The notes under the pieces are model-generated. The model did not search any database. It was not told the DNA's origin and was given only the letters and a program-made list of their open reading frames with translations. A program made the position numbers and the translations under genes. From the NCBI GenBank assembly GCA_024641095.1, contig JAHEDR010000002.1, positions 310,001-374,000 of the forward strand: a stretch of 64,000 bases of DNA, written 5' to 3'. This document shows, piece after piece, positions 36,619-47,576 of this stretch; position 1 is the stretch's first letter; each line of letters begins with the position of its first letter. Source of the stretch: Rhodoluna sp. (lineage in GTDB: Bacteria; Actinomycetota; Actinomycetes; Actinomycetales; Microbacteriaceae).

Positions 36619-37473
36619 ATGCTGCTGCGCGAATTGATTGAGCATGCGGCAAAGCGTTTTCAAGAAGCCGGCATTGATTCGGCCATGGTTGATGCCGAAC
36701 TCCTAGCTGGCTACCTGCTTGGCCTAAGCCGTGGCGGCGTTCAAAGCGAGATGATTCGCGGTGCCGAACTTGATTCAGACCAAGCCGAAAAACTCACTCA
36801 AATGTTTGGCAGACGCCTTTCTAGAGAACCCCTACAACACATCACCGGGGTTGCTTTTTTTAGAAGCCTTGAACTTGAAGTTGGCAGAGGTGTTTTTATT
36901 CCGCGACCAGAAACGGAATTTGTAGCGCAACTGGCAATTGATGCTTTGGCTGCAGCACCGCAAGAAAAACCAATCGCGGTAGACCTGGGCACCGGCTCAG
37001 GGGCAATCGCTTTGGCGATGGCAACCGAGGTTCCTTCGGCACAAATTTACGCGGTGGAAAAATCAGAAGCGGCGTTCCCGTTCACCTCTAAGAATTTTGC
37101 AAAGTACGCAGGCACAAACGCAATATTAATTTTGGGTGACTTGGCCGATGCGTTTGCCGAATTAGATGGAACGGTATGGGTCGTGGCATCAAACCCGCCA
37201 TACATTCCAAGCGCGGCCATACCTCGCGATGTTGAAGTAAAGCTCTTTGATCCGGAACTTGCCCTTTACGGTGGGGAAGACGGAATGGATGTAATTCACA
37301 AAGTCTCGGCCACGGCCAAGAGGCTGCTGTTGCCTGGTGGCGCGTTGATTGTTGAGCATGCGGACTCTCAGGGCAAACAGGTCTGTGAACTACTATTGGC
37401 TGATGGGTGGCGCGAAGTCGTTTCACACCAAGACCTAACCGGTAGAGACAGAGCTGTAACAGCTATTAAGTAG
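36619..37473 (+). CDS. prmC: Release factor glutamine N5-methyltransferase
   Basis: A 284-residue SAM-dependent enzyme methylating the GGQ glutamine of release factors. It has the N-terminal helical PrmC domain (HITGVAFFRSLELEVGRGVFIPRPETE), SAM loop VDLGTGSGAIAL and catalytic NPPY (residues 192-195). Directly downstream of its substrate gene prfA. Confidence 0.94.
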   Translation: MLLRELIEHAAKRFQEAGIDSAMVDAELLAGYLLGLSRGGVQSEMIRGAELDSDQAEKLTQMFGRRLSREPLQHITGVAFFRSLELEVGRGVFIPRPETEFVAQLAIDALAAAPQEKPIAVDLGTGSGAIALAMATEVPSAQIYAVEKSEAAFPFTSKNFAKYAGTNAILILGDLADAFAELDGTVWVVASNPPYIPSAAIPRDVEVKLFDPELALYGGEDGMDVIHKVSATAKRLLLPGGALIVEHADSQGKQVCELLLADGWREVVSHQDLTGRDRAVTAIK

Positions 37474-37486
37474 AAGGGCAGTGCAA

Positions 37487-38185
37487 ATGACTAATCGCAT
37501 TTACGACTGCTCGCTCGACACCGATCTTCTAACCGGCATGCGACTTGCAAAAGTTTCGCTGGGCAGAAGTGAACTTGTAGTTCTGCCAACCGATACCGTT
37601 TACGGAATTGCGGCCGACGCATTTTCTGCCGATGGCGTGAAAGCATTGCTGGCTGCCAAGGGCCGCGGTCCACAATCTCCGCCACCGGTTTTAATTGGCA
37701 CAATTCAAACCATGCACGCCCTTGCCGAAACCGTACCGGCGATTGCAAATAAGCTTGCCGAAACTTTTTGGCCTGGCGCACTGACCATGATCTTCAAGGC
37801 TCAGGGTTCACTCACCTGGGACCTTGGCGAAACTAAGGGCACGGTTGCCCTGCGCATGCCAGATCACAAAATTGCCTTGGCCCTGCTACAAGAAACCGGA
37901 CCGCTAGCGGTATCAAGCGCAAACCTCACCGGTGAACCGGCCGCCACAACCTGCCAGCAGGCAGAGGCCTACCTGGGTGCCAGCGTTGCGGTTTATCTGG
38001 ATGGAGGCAACACCCCAAAGGGTGAAGCCTCAACCATTCTTGATATGACTGGCCTCGAAGACGTTTACGAAAAAGATGGCTCGCTAACCACACACGGCAA
38101 AATTAAGATTGTGCGTCGCGGGGCATTGAGCGAAGCAAAAATCAGAAGCATCGCTGGGGATCTACTTGAGGAGAGTGCAAATTAA
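37487..38185 (+). CDS. ywlC: L-threonylcarbamoyladenylate synthase (TsaC/Sua5 family)
   Basis: A 232-residue YrdC-fold enzyme making threonylcarbamoyl-AMP for the universal t6A37 tRNA modification. Conserved elements: VVLPTDTVYGIAADAF, AAKGRGPQSPPPVLI, the KxR-type nucleotide site, FWPGALTMIF, VALRMPDH and SSANLTGEPAATT. ATG 37487 is eight bases after AAGGG and preferred over the GTG at 37481. The gene leads into the WecA-like gene with no gap. Confidence 0.92.
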   Translation: MTNRIYDCSLDTDLLTGMRLAKVSLGRSELVVLPTDTVYGIAADAFSADGVKALLAAKGRGPQSPPPVLIGTIQTMHALAETVPAIANKLAETFWPGALTMIFKAQGSLTWDLGETKGTVALRMPDHKIALALLQETGPLAVSSANLTGEPAATTCQQAEAYLGASVAVYLDGGNTPKGEASTILDMTGLEDVYEKDGSLTTHGKIKIVRRGALSEAKIRSIAGDLLEESAN

Positions 38186-39307
38186 ATGCGCGCTTATCTC
38201 TTGATGATGGCAATTGCCGCAGTAGTTACTTTCTTTGGAACATTTGGTGTGCTCAAACTGGCACACAAGTACAAGATTTATCCGCAGATTCGCTCTCGAG
38301 ACGTTCACACCAAACCAACTCCTCGTTTGGGTGGAATTGCAATGTTTGCCGGATTCTTGGTGACTGCCGTTATTGCCGGGCTACTTGGCTGGTTTAAGAG
38401 CGTCTACTCAGACCCAATTCACATCGTGGCAATTGTTTTCGCGGCATTCGTTATTACTCTGATTGGTTTCTTAGATGACCTTTACGACTTGGACTGGAGC
38501 CTAAAGCTTGCCGGGCAATTCCTGGTTGCAGGAATCCTGGCCTGGCAGGGAGTGCAAATTGTTTCGCTGCCAATTGCTGGTTTGACCATTGGTAGTTTCG
38601 GCATCTCTTTCTTGGCCACCGTGTTCTTGGCGGTGCTGGTGATGAATGCCGTGAACTTTATTGACGGCCTAGACGGCTTAGTTGCCGGAGTGGTGTTCAT
38701 TGGCACCGGAGTTTTCTTTGCCTACAGCTACCTTTTGGCCAAGCAGACCTCGCCAACCAACTACTTCAATTTGGCCTCGCTGATCTCGGCAATTGTGCTT
38801 GGCATGTGCCTTGGGTTCCTGCCTTATAACTGGCACCGAGCCAAGATCTTCATGGGCGACGCGGGCGCGATGCTGCTTGGCCTGCTCATGGCCACCTCGG
38901 CTTTGACCGTGACCGGCCAGATTGACCCGCACGCGGTAAGCCGCGGCGAGATGATTCCGGCCTATATTCCGCTGATTTTGCCGCTGGCAATCCTGATTTT
39001 GCCGCTATTGGACTTCTCGCTAGCCGTGATCCGCAGGCTCCGAGCCGGAAAGTCGCCATTTGCAGCCGACCGCCAGCACTTGCACCACAGACTGCAAGAC
39101 TTTGGCCACAGTCACCTGGGATCGGTGTTGGTTTTCTACGTTTGGACCGCCCTGATTTCGCTGACCTGCCTGCTGTTCTTCTTCTTTGAAACCTGGGCCG
39201 TGGCCATTTTCTTTGTTTTAGGCCTAGCCGGGTCGCTAACCTTCACACTTTGGCCGCTGATTGCGCGCCGACTAACCGCCAAAACCGCAGGGGGAGCCAA
39301 TGTCTAA
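38186..39307 (+). CDS. MraY-family undecaprenyl-phosphate sugar-1-phosphate transferase (WecA/TagO-like)
   Basis: A 373-residue membrane enzyme with about eleven helices that transfers a HexNAc-1-phosphate to undecaprenyl phosphate, starting wall polymer synthesis. Catalytic motifs: LDDLYDLDWSLKLAGQ, NFIDGLDGLVAG, FMGDAGAMLLG and the cytoplasmic histidine loop DRQHLHHRL, which separates WecA/TagO types from MraY. ATG follows the previous TAA directly. It overlaps the AtpI-like gene by eight bases. The sugar cannot be read from sequence. Confidence 0.9.
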   Translation: MRAYLLMMAIAAVVTFFGTFGVLKLAHKYKIYPQIRSRDVHTKPTPRLGGIAMFAGFLVTAVIAGLLGWFKSVYSDPIHIVAIVFAAFVITLIGFLDDLYDLDWSLKLAGQFLVAGILAWQGVQIVSLPIAGLTIGSFGISFLATVFLAVLVMNAVNFIDGLDGLVAGVVFIGTGVFFAYSYLLAKQTSPTNYFNLASLISAIVLGMCLGFLPYNWHRAKIFMGDAGAMLLGLLMATSALTVTGQIDPHAVSRGEMIPAYIPLILPLAILILPLLDFSLAVIRRLRAGKSPFAADRQHLHHRLQDFGHSHLGSVLVFYVWTALISLTCLLFFFFETWAVAIFFVLGLAGSLTFTLWPLIARRLTAKTAGGANV

Positions 39308-39704
39308 GGCAGCAAACAACCTATTTCGCAGGGTTTTGACCCTGGGCTCGGCCCTAATTGGCGCGATTGCTGTGCTTGGCGGTCTAATCGGCTACCTGGT
39401 AGCCGGCACCGATGGACTGACCAGCGCCCTGATTGGCGCTGCCTTGACTCTGGTTTTTGTGAGCCTTACCGCAATGAGCGTTTGGTTTGGAAGCAAGCTT
39501 CCACTGGGTGGATTCTTTGGTTTGGTGCTCGGCGGATGGCTGATAAAAATCATCGGGTTCGTGCTTGTGATTGGAGCACTCAAGGGCGCCGATTTCATCA
39601 ACGGGCCGGTGTTGTTTTTCACTCTCGTGGCAGCCATTTTGGGAACCCTCGCAGTGGACTCCGTGGCCGCTCTTAAGGCCCGCATCCCCGTAATTGGCGA
39701 CTAA
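39300..39704 (+). CDS. AtpI-like small membrane protein
   Basis: A 134-residue protein with four predicted helices (about 14-34, 38-60, 68-92 and 100-122). Its place directly before atpB matches the AtpI-like protein of actinobacterial ATP synthase operons, which helps assemble the c-ring or brings in ions in studied relatives. Sequence similarity in this family is low, so the name rests mainly on position and topology. Confidence 0.7.
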   Translation: MSKAANNLFRRVLTLGSALIGAIAVLGGLIGYLVAGTDGLTSALIGAALTLVFVSLTAMSVWFGSKLPLGGFFGLVLGGWLIKIIGFVLVIGALKGADFINGPVLFFTLVAAILGTLAVDSVAALKARIPVIGD

Positions 39705-39781
39705 AAGTTCCTGTTAGGATTGTCGCAAGAACGAAGTAATTCTTTGGTTCTTATCCCGTTATAAATCGCCGCAAGGCTTTC

Positions 39782-39787
39782 TAAAAT
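39782..39787 (+). promoter_or_regulatory. Possible -10 box before atpB
   Basis: TAAAAT lies about 25 bases before the atpB start in a 107-base gap that otherwise holds an imperfect AAGAAC/GTTCTT hairpin (39727-39752). It would allow transcription of the ATP synthase genes apart from rho. The -35 match is poor. Confidence 0.3.
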
Positions 39788-39811
39788 CTTGCCCCGAAAC
39801 AGGAGTCCACG

Positions 39812-40654
39812 CTGTTCAATTTCGCACAGAGTTTGCTATTCGTAGCAACTAACACCGAAGAGTCGGGTGGTGGATTCCACGCCCCTTCAATCATGGAGTT
39901 TTATCCAGAGATTGTGGCCTTCGAGGGAACTCCGTTTGCGTTGAACCGAATCATGTTGATTCGCCTTTTGGTTCTTTCACTTCTTGTTGTTGTTTTTGCG
40001 CTTTGGACTCGTAAGTTCCAGCAGGCCAACAAGGCAAATAACTTTGTACCTGGCAAGTTCCAGCTAATGGGCGAGATATCACTTAACTTTGTTCGTAAGA
40101 GCATTGCTCACGATCAGCTTGGTGAAAAAGACGGCGACCGATTCCTGCCGCTACTCACCACAATCTTCTTCGTGACCCTTGGCATGAACATCACAGGAAT
40201 TATTCCTGGCTTGAACATCGCGGGAACCTCGGTAATTGGTTTGCCAATCGTGATGGCAGCCGCCGCGTACGTGACTTTCATTTACGCAGGTGTTAAGAAG
40301 CACGGTGGCCACTTCTTTACTGCCGCGCTGTTCCCAGCAGGTGTGCCAAAGGCTTTCTACATTTTGGTAACTCCAATTGAGTTGCTTTCAACCTTCATTC
40401 TTCGCCCAGTAACTCTGGCTCTTCGTTTGACCATGAACATGATTGCTGGTCACTTGCTTTTGGTGCTGTGTTTTTCGGCAACTCAGTTCTTCTTGTTCAA
40501 TGCAGAAGGAGCGTTCAAGCTTTTCGGCGCCGGTACTTTTGTCTTTGGTTTTGCCTTCACTCTTTTTGAGATCTTGGTGGCATTCCTACAGGCATACGTT
40601 TTTACTCTTCTGACAACTGTCTACATTCAGTTGGCATTGGCAGACGAGCACTAA
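39812..40654 (+). CDS. atpB: ATP synthase F0 subunit a
   Basis: A membrane subunit forming the proton half-channels. The family motif PVTLALRLTMNMIAGHLLL contains the essential arginine in the penultimate helices, and EGTPFALNRIMLIRLLVL begins the first helix. The start is uncertain: AGGAG (39801-39805) is six bases before CTG 39812 (LFNFAQSLLFVA), while the next usual start, TTG 39833, has no ribosome site. I favour the CTG, giving 280 residues, otherwise 273. First gene of atpBEFHAGDC. Confidence 0.92.
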   Translation: MFNFAQSLLFVATNTEESGGGFHAPSIMEFYPEIVAFEGTPFALNRIMLIRLLVLSLLVVVFALWTRKFQQANKANNFVPGKFQLMGEISLNFVRKSIAHDQLGEKDGDRFLPLLTTIFFVTLGMNITGIIPGLNIAGTSVIGLPIVMAAAAYVTFIYAGVKKHGGHFFTAALFPAGVPKAFYILVTPIELLSTFILRPVTLALRLTMNMIAGHLLLVLCFSATQFFLFNAEGAFKLFGAGTFVFGFAFTLFEILVAFLQAYVFTLLTTVYIQLALADEH

Positions 40655-40657
40655 GGG

Positions 40658-40671
40658 CTGACGACCGTCAG
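40658..40671 (+). other. Small hairpin between atpB and atpE
   Basis: CTGAC/GTCAG with a GACC tetraloop, 28 bases before the atpE start. Such leaders precede c-subunit genes in other bacteria, where high expression is needed; here a role is only inferred. Confidence 0.35.
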
Positions 40672-40677
40672 TTCTAA

Positions 40678-40929
<252 letters not shown>

Positions 40930-40948
40930 TCAGTCAGGAACTTAAGCC

Positions 40949-41512
40949 ATGATTTCAAGGATTCTCGCTAACGCAGCGGAGGGTGAGGCAGCGCCGAACC
41001 CACTGTTGCCGGCTAGCTACGATCTCCTTTGGTCTTCGGTTGTCTTTGTAATCCTGCTTGCCTTCTTCTGGTTCAAGGTTCTACCTAACTTCAAGAAGAC
41101 TTTGGATGCTCGCACCGAGGCGATCGAGGGTCGCCTTGAGGCTGCAGAAAAAGCACAGGCCGAGGCTGCAGCTAAAACTGCAAACATCGAGGCCGAGCAG
41201 GCAGCTGCACGTGCAGAAGCATCTCAGATTCGCGAAGCAGCTCGCGCCGAGGGTGCAGTCATTTTGGCTGAACTTAAGGAGAAGGCATCTGCTGAAGCGG
41301 CTCGTTTGACTGCAACTGCAAAGGCACAGATTGAGGCCGAGCGTCAGGCAGCTCTAATTTCACTTCGCGCAGAAGTTGGCACACTTGCCATCGATCTTGC
41401 TTCAAGTGTTGTTGGTGCAAGCCTTCAGAACGACAAAGTTGCAAGCTCAGTAGTTGACCAGTTCTTGGCCGACCTCGAAGCTAGCGACAACAAAGCAGGC
41501 AAGAAGAACTAA
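40949..41512 (+). CDS. atpF: ATP synthase F0 subunit b
   Basis: A 187-residue peripheral stalk subunit: one membrane helix (about 27-47, SSVVFVILLAFFWFKVL) followed by a long Ala/Glu/Lys-rich coiled coil. The stop overlaps the atpH start (TAATG). Confidence 0.95.
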   Translation: MISRILANAAEGEAAPNPLLPASYDLLWSSVVFVILLAFFWFKVLPNFKKTLDARTEAIEGRLEAAEKAQAEAAAKTANIEAEQAAARAEASQIREAARAEGAVILAELKEKASAEAARLTATAKAQIEAERQAALISLRAEVGTLAIDLASSVVGASLQNDKVASSVVDQFLADLEASDNKAGKKN

Positions 41513-42315
41513 TGGCAAGCTCAACCAGACAGTCACTAGCTGCGGCTAAGTCAGCGATTCAACCGCTGCTTGCTAAGGCTGACCTCAAGTTCGCAGAAGA
41601 GATTTTTGGCATCGGCGCAGCCGTTGCTTCATCAACTCAACTGCGCAGCATCCTCTCGGACCCTTCCGCCGAGGCTAAGGCAAAATCAGGAGCGCTAAAC
41701 GCCGTATTTGGCAAAAGCGTTTCTGCAACTGCACTTGAGTTCGTGACTACTCTGGTTGGCTTCCGCTGGTCAACCGGCCAAGACCTAGTTGCCGCTTTCG
41801 AGCAGCTAGCCGTTTATGCCGTTGCAGCAATCGCCGCTGAAAACAAGAAGCTTGCCTCAGTTGAGAGCGAACTTTTTGCATTCAAGCAGGCGGTTGATTC
41901 AGACCAGGATCTCCAGTTTGCATTGGGCGATCGTTTGGCAACTGACGAGGCAAAAATTTCTTTGGTTGAAACACTTACCAAGGGCAAAGTAAGCGATGAA
42001 GCAGCAGTGCTAATTCGTCGTGCTATCACCGGCGCACGTCGTCGTCGTGTGGCACTTGTACTTGAGCAGTTCGGCAAGCAGGTTTCTGCTTTTGCTGAGC
42101 GCTTGGTTGCAACGGTAACCGTGGCAACACCAATGAGCGACGCTCAGTTGAGCAGACTCGAAGGCGTTCTAGCAAAGTCTTACGGACAGAGCTTGAAGCT
42201 AAACGTTGAGGTAGATCCAGCCATCCTCGGCGGCATCAAGGTACAGGTAGCTGGAGAAATTTTGGACGGAAGCCTGGCTTCACGTCTAGTCGCAGCAAAA
42301 CTTCAGTTGGCGTAA
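41512..42315 (+). CDS. atpH: ATP synthase F1 subunit delta
   Basis: A 267-residue delta subunit linking the b stalk to the alpha/beta ring. At 267 residues it is longer than the about 180 of E. coli, as usual for Actinobacteria, because of an internal duplication-like helical part. The conserved C-terminal segment [24 protein letters not shown] is present. Confidence 0.94.
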   Translation: MASSTRQSLAAAKSAIQPLLAKADLKFAEEIFGIGAAVASSTQLRSILSDPSAEAKAKSGALNAVFGKSVSATALEFVTTLVGFRWSTGQDLVAAFEQLAVYAVAAIAAENKKLASVESELFAFKQAVDSDQDLQFALGDRLATDEAKISLVETLTKGKVSDEAAVLIRRAITGARRRRVALVLEQFGKQVSAFAERLVATVTVATPMSDAQLSRLEGVLAKSYGQSLKLNVEVDPAILGGIKVQVAGEILDGSLASRLVAAKLQLA

Positions 42316-42349
42316 GTCAACAAAGACCAACAAGAAAAGGGAACCCAAG

Positions 42350-43981
42350 ATGGCAGATCTGAAAATCAGCCCGAACGAGATTCGCGATGCTCTAAAGGAC
42401 TTTGTTAAGTCATATGAGCCAGCAAAGGCTTCTCGCTCAGAGGTAGGCCACGTAATCGATGCCGGTGACGGTATTGCTCACGTTGAAGGACTACCAAGTG
42501 CGATGGCTAACGAGCTGCTTAAGTTCGCCGACGGCACTCTAGGCCTAGCCCTGAACCTCGACGAGCGCGAGATTGGTTCTGTTGTTCTAGGAAACTTCGA
42601 AGGCATCGTTGAGGGTATGGAAGTTCACCGCACCGGTGAAGTTCTTTCAGTACCTGTTGGTGACGCATTCCTTGGTCGTGTAGTTGACCCACTAGGTAAC
42701 CCAATTGATGGTCAGGGTGACATCAAGGCAGAGACTCGTCGTGCACTAGAGCTTCAGGCTCCTGGTGTTATGGCTCGTAAGTCTGTGCACGAGCCACTTC
42801 AGACAGGCATCAAGGCTATTGACGCGATGATCCCAGTTGGTCGTGGTCAGCGTCAGCTAATCATTGGTGACCGTCAGACCGGTAAGACTGCAATCGCGAT
42901 CGACACCATCATCAACCAGAAGGCAAACTGGGAATCAGGCGATGTAAACAAGCAGGTTCGTTGCATCTACGTTGCTATTGGTCAAAAGGGTTCAACCATT
43001 GCTGGTGTTAAAGGCGCTCTAGAAGAGGCCGGCGCAATGGAGTACACCACCATCGTGGCTTCTCCTGCATCAGACCCAGCTGGTTTCAAGTACCTAGCTC
43101 CTTACACCGGTTCTGCAATTGGTCAGCACTGGATGTACGGCGGCAAGCACGTTCTAATCATTTTTGATGACCTGTCAAAGCAGGCCGAGGCATACCGTGC
43201 CGTTTCACTTCTTCTACGTCGTCCACCAGGCCGCGAGGCTTACCCAGGTGACGTGTTCTACCTACACTCTCGCTTGCTAGAGCGTTGTGCAAAGTTGAAC
43301 GACGAACTTGGCGGCGGTTCAATGACCGGTCTTCCAATCATTGAGACCAAGGCAAACGACGTTTCTGCATACATCCCTACCAACGTGATTTCTATCACCG
43401 ATGGTCAGATCTTCTTGCAGTCAGACTTGTTCAACTCAAACCAACGCCCTGCGATTGACGTAGGTATCTCGGTTTCACGTGTTGGTGGTGCGGCTCAGGT
43501 TAAGGGCATCAAGGGTGTTTCAGGAACCCTGAAGCTTGAACTTGCTCAGTACCGCGCACTTGAGGCGTTCGCAATGTTTGCGTCTGACCTTGATGCAGCT
43601 TCACGTCAGCAGCTTGCACGTGGTGCACGTTTGATGGAGCTACTAAAGCAGCCTCAGTACTCACCATTCCCTGTTGAAGAGCAGACAGTTTCTATCTGGG
43701 CAGGTACCACCGGAAAGCTAGATGAAGTTCCAGTTGAAGACGTTCTACGTTTTGAGGCTGAACTACTTGAGCACCTACGCCGCAACACCAAGGTTCTAAC
43801 CACTATTCGCGAGACCAGCAAGCTGGAGAGCGACACCGTGGCAGAGCTTGAGAAAGAAGTTACAAAGTTCAAGAAGAGCTTTGCAACCAAGGCAGGCGCA
43901 CCGCTAGCTTCAGCTGGTTCAGCTGCACTAGACGAAGAAGACGTAAACCAGGAAAAGATCGTTAAGGGTAAGAAGAAGTAA
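42350..43981 (+). CDS. atpA: ATP synthase F1 subunit alpha
   Basis: A 543-residue regulatory/catalytic-interface subunit. P-loop GDRQTGKT, the [21 protein letters not shown] signature, and the C-terminal helical domain are intact; an actinobacterial acidic/lysine-rich tail ends the protein. A purine-rich AAAAGGGAAC site precedes ATG 42350. Confidence 0.97.
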   Translation: MADLKISPNEIRDALKDFVKSYEPAKASRSEVGHVIDAGDGIAHVEGLPSAMANELLKFADGTLGLALNLDEREIGSVVLGNFEGIVEGMEVHRTGEVLSVPVGDAFLGRVVDPLGNPIDGQGDIKAETRRALELQAPGVMARKSVHEPLQTGIKAIDAMIPVGRGQRQLIIGDRQTGKTAIAIDTIINQKANWESGDVNKQVRCIYVAIGQKGSTIAGVKGALEEAGAMEYTTIVASPASDPAGFKYLAPYTGSAIGQHWMYGGKHVLIIFDDLSKQAEAYRAVSLLLRRPPGREAYPGDVFYLHSRLLERCAKLNDELGGGSMTGLPIIETKANDVSAYIPTNVISITDGQIFLQSDLFNSNQRPAIDVGISVSRVGGAAQVKGIKGVSGTLKLELAQYRALEAFAMFASDLDAASRQQLARGARLMELLKQPQYSPFPVEEQTVSIWAGTTGKLDEVPVEDVLRFEAELLEHLRRNTKVLTTIRETSKLESDTVAELEKEVTKFKKSFATKAGAPLASAGSAALDEEDVNQEKIVKGKKK

Positions 43982-44035
43982 TTCTTTTTTCAATAACGAA
44001 ACTAACCATCCAGATTTAGAGAGCGAGGAGAGGAC

Positions 44036-44944
44036 ATGGGAGCACAACTTCGCGTCTACAGACAAAAGATTAAGTCTGCACAGACGACCAAGAAGATTAC
44101 CCGCGCCATGGAGCTGATCTCCGCTTCGCGCATTAACAAGGCACAGCAGCGCGTAGCAGCATCAACCCCTTACTCGCGTGCGGTTACTCGTGCGGTTTCG
44201 GCTGTTGCAACATTCTCGAATGTTGATCACCCGCTAACTACCGAGCCAGCTCGCATTGATCGCGCAGCAGTTGTGATTTTCACTTCTGACCGCGGTCTTG
44301 CTGGTGCGTTTTCGTCAAACGTTCTAAAAGAAGCTGAGCAGCTTACAAACCTTCTAAAAGAACAGGGTAAAGAAGTTGTTTACTACCTAGTTGGTCGTAA
44401 GTCAGTTGCTTACTTTGGATTCCGCCGTCGTTCATTTGTGCAGAGCTGGATTGGTGGCTCTGACCTTCCTCAGTTCGACACCGCTAAGGAAATCGCTGAT
44501 GCAGTTGTTGCTGCATTCAACACCGATTACAAAGACGGTGGCGTTGATGAGATTCACCTAGTTTCAAACCGCTTCATCTCGATGATTGCTCAGGTTCCAG
44601 AAGTTGTTCGTTTGCTTCCGCTTGAGATCGTTGAGGGCGTTGAAGCTCCTGCCGATTCACAGGTTTACCCGCTTTACGAATTCGAACCAGATGTAACCAA
44701 GGTGCTTGACGCATTGCTTCCGGTTTACATCGAAAGCCGCATCTACAACGCAATGTTGCAGTCTGCAGCTTCTGAGCACGCAGCTCGTCAGAAGGCCATG
44801 AAGTCGGCAACTGACAACGCAGACAAGCTCATTAAGAACTACACACGCCTGTCAAACGCTGCGCGTCAGTCAGAAATTACGCAACAGATTTCCGAAATTG
44901 TTGGTGGTGCAGACGCTTTGTCTACCGCCGGTAACCAGGACTAA
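44036..44944 (+). CDS. atpG: ATP synthase F1 subunit gamma
   Basis: A 302-residue central shaft: N-terminal helix [20 protein letters not shown] and C-terminal helix [20 protein letters not shown] form the coiled coil, with [12 protein letters not shown] in the globular part. GAGGAGAG ribosome site. The gap after atpA is 54 bases. Confidence 0.96.
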   Translation: MGAQLRVYRQKIKSAQTTKKITRAMELISASRINKAQQRVAASTPYSRAVTRAVSAVATFSNVDHPLTTEPARIDRAAVVIFTSDRGLAGAFSSNVLKEAEQLTNLLKEQGKEVVYYLVGRKSVAYFGFRRRSFVQSWIGGSDLPQFDTAKEIADAVVAAFNTDYKDGGVDEIHLVSNRFISMIAQVPEVVRLLPLEIVEGVEAPADSQVYPLYEFEPDVTKVLDALLPVYIESRIYNAMLQSAASEHAARQKAMKSATDNADKLIKNYTRLSNAARQSEITQQISEIVGGADALSTAGNQD

Positions 44945-46402
<1,458 letters not shown>

Positions 46403-46404
46403 TA

Positions 46405-46665
46405 ATGGCCACCCTTCGAGTTGAACTAGTAGCTGCCGACCAGGCCGTATGGACTGGCGAAGCCAAGATGGTTGTTGCAAAGACCGTTGAAGGTGAAATT
46501 GGTTTGCTACCAGGTCACGAACCAATGCTTGCCATTCTTGGCGCAGGTGAGGTTCGCATCACCCTTGAAGACGGCAACGTCATCAAGGCGAATGCCGAAG
46601 ATGGGTTCTTGTCTGTAGAGAACAATGTTGTGGCAGTAGTTGCTCGCCACGCAGCTCTTATCTAA
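46405..46665 (+). CDS. atpC: ATP synthase F1 subunit epsilon, short form
   Basis: An 86-residue epsilon subunit consisting only of the N-terminal beta-sandwich (VWTGEAKMVVAKTVEGEIGLLPGHEPMLA is typical). The C-terminal two-helix domain that inhibits ATP hydrolysis in other bacteria is missing, as in several Actinobacteria. It starts two bases after atpD and ends the operon just before a strong terminator. Confidence 0.94.
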   Translation: MATLRVELVAADQAVWTGEAKMVVAKTVEGEIGLLPGHEPMLAILGAGEVRITLEDGNVIKANAEDGFLSVENNVVAVVARHAALI

Positions 46666-46677
46666 ATAGCTTTCAAT

Positions 46678-46710
46678 AAAAAAGCCTCCGATTTATTCGG
46701 AGGCTTTTTT
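46678..46710. terminator. Bidirectional terminator after atpC
   Basis: AAAAAAGCCTCCGA (46678-46691) pairs perfectly with TCGGAGGCTTTTTT (46697-46710). T-runs on both strands suit both convergent genes. The stop codon and last codons of the minus-strand gene lie inside it. Confidence 0.95.
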
Positions 46711-46950
46711 ATTTGGCTTGTCTTCAGGGGCTGGGGTTGCTTTTCGGGCAACCTTCTGTTCTTCCACGATTACGGCAGCGTTCGCAGCACTTGGCTGATA
46801 GAGCTCATTAACTACTCCAAGAGCTGCGCCAGCAATTGGATATTTCTTAAATCTCTTTGGTTTGTTTCTGGTTCGCAATTTCTTAGGGAGCGGCGCAAAC
46901 AGGAGTACGACTCCTAAACCCGCCAAAATTATCCACGGGATGGCGTCCAT
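46693..46950 (-). CDS. Small membrane protein of unknown function
   Basis: An 85-residue protein with one N-terminal membrane helix (about residues 4-22), then a strongly basic segment (KKLRTRNKPKRFKKY) and a charged, probably disordered tail. The positive-inside rule puts the tail in the cytoplasm. Its ATG overlaps the 3' end of the adenosyltransferase gene by 22 bases, so they form a unit. The final codons (KKASE and stop) are made from the terminator stem. No family recognised. Confidence 0.65.
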   Translation of the reverse strand: MDAIPWIILAGLGVVLLFAPLPKKLRTRNKPKRFKKYPIAGAALGVVNELYQPSAANAAVIVEEQKVARKATPAPEDKPNKKASE

Positions 46951-47534
46951 TTAACATCACCTCCCGATTCGGCATTGGCCGTGCGAGCAAGCACGAACAG
47001 TAAATCGCTCAGGCGGTTTAGGTACTTGGCGGTCAAAACATTTACTCCGCCAACCTCGCCAGGCTTTACCGGCGCGGTTCCATGGGTTTCAATTGCGTGC
47101 CAGGTTGCGCGCTCTGCTCGGCGAACAATTGTGCGGGCAAGGTGCAGTCCGGCGGCAAGCGAGGTGCCGCCAGGCAAGATGAACGAATCCAGTTTGTCTA
47201 ACTTGTGATTGTATTCATCAATTAAGTTCTCGAGCTGGGTGATCCAAGTTTCTTGTACTCTAATTGGTTCGTATTCGTAGGTCTCATGAAGTGGTGTGGC
47301 TAGGTCTGCGCCCAAATCAAAAAGCTCATTTTGAAGACGGGTTAGTAGCGCTAGGGCGGCGGCATCAAATTCACCATTTGCAAAACTAAGGGCCAAGCCA
47401 ATCGCCGAGTTTGCTTCGTCAACATCGGCATAGGCCTCTATGCGTGGATCAGTCTTAGATACGCGTGAGTAATCGCTTAGGCCAGTAAGCCCCTCATCGC
47501 CCGTGCGCGTGTAAATCTTCGTAAGTTTCACCAT
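46929..47534 (-). CDS. Corrinoid adenosyltransferase, PduO type
   Basis: A 201-residue ATP:cob(I)alamin adenosyltransferase. Signature elements: KIYTRTGDEGLTGL (ATP-binding N terminus), YADVDEANSAIG, and RRAERATWH with the conserved arginines, then LNRLSDLLFVLAR. It adenosylates corrinoids to the coenzyme B12 form; no B12-dependent enzyme or cobalamin synthesis gene is in the window. The same neighbour of the ATP synthase operon is seen in other Actinobacteria. Start at ATG 47534 with TAGACT six bases upstream. Confidence 0.92.
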   Translation of the reverse strand: MVKLTKIYTRTGDEGLTGLSDYSRVSKTDPRIEAYADVDEANSAIGLALSFANGEFDAAALALLTRLQNELFDLGADLATPLHETYEYEPIRVQETWITQLENLIDEYNHKLDKLDSFILPGGTSLAAGLHLARTIVRRAERATWHAIETHGTAPVKPGEVGGVNVLTAKYLNRLSDLLFVLARTANAESGGDVKWTPSRG

Positions 47535-47546
47535 GTAGTCAGTCTA
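47535..47546 (-). promoter_or_regulatory. -10 box of a leaderless start for the adenosyltransferase
   Basis: TAGACT (47546-47541 on the minus strand) six bases from ATG 47534. It faces away from the yaaA promoter within a 42-base gap. Confidence 0.45.
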
Positions 47547-47563
47547 GAAACCTTTGACCCTAT

Positions 47564-47576
47564 TAGGCTTTGGTTC
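47564..47576 (+). promoter_or_regulatory. -10 box of a leaderless start for yaaA
   Basis: TAGGCT at 47564-47569 followed by seven bases and ATG 47577. Confidence 0.45.
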
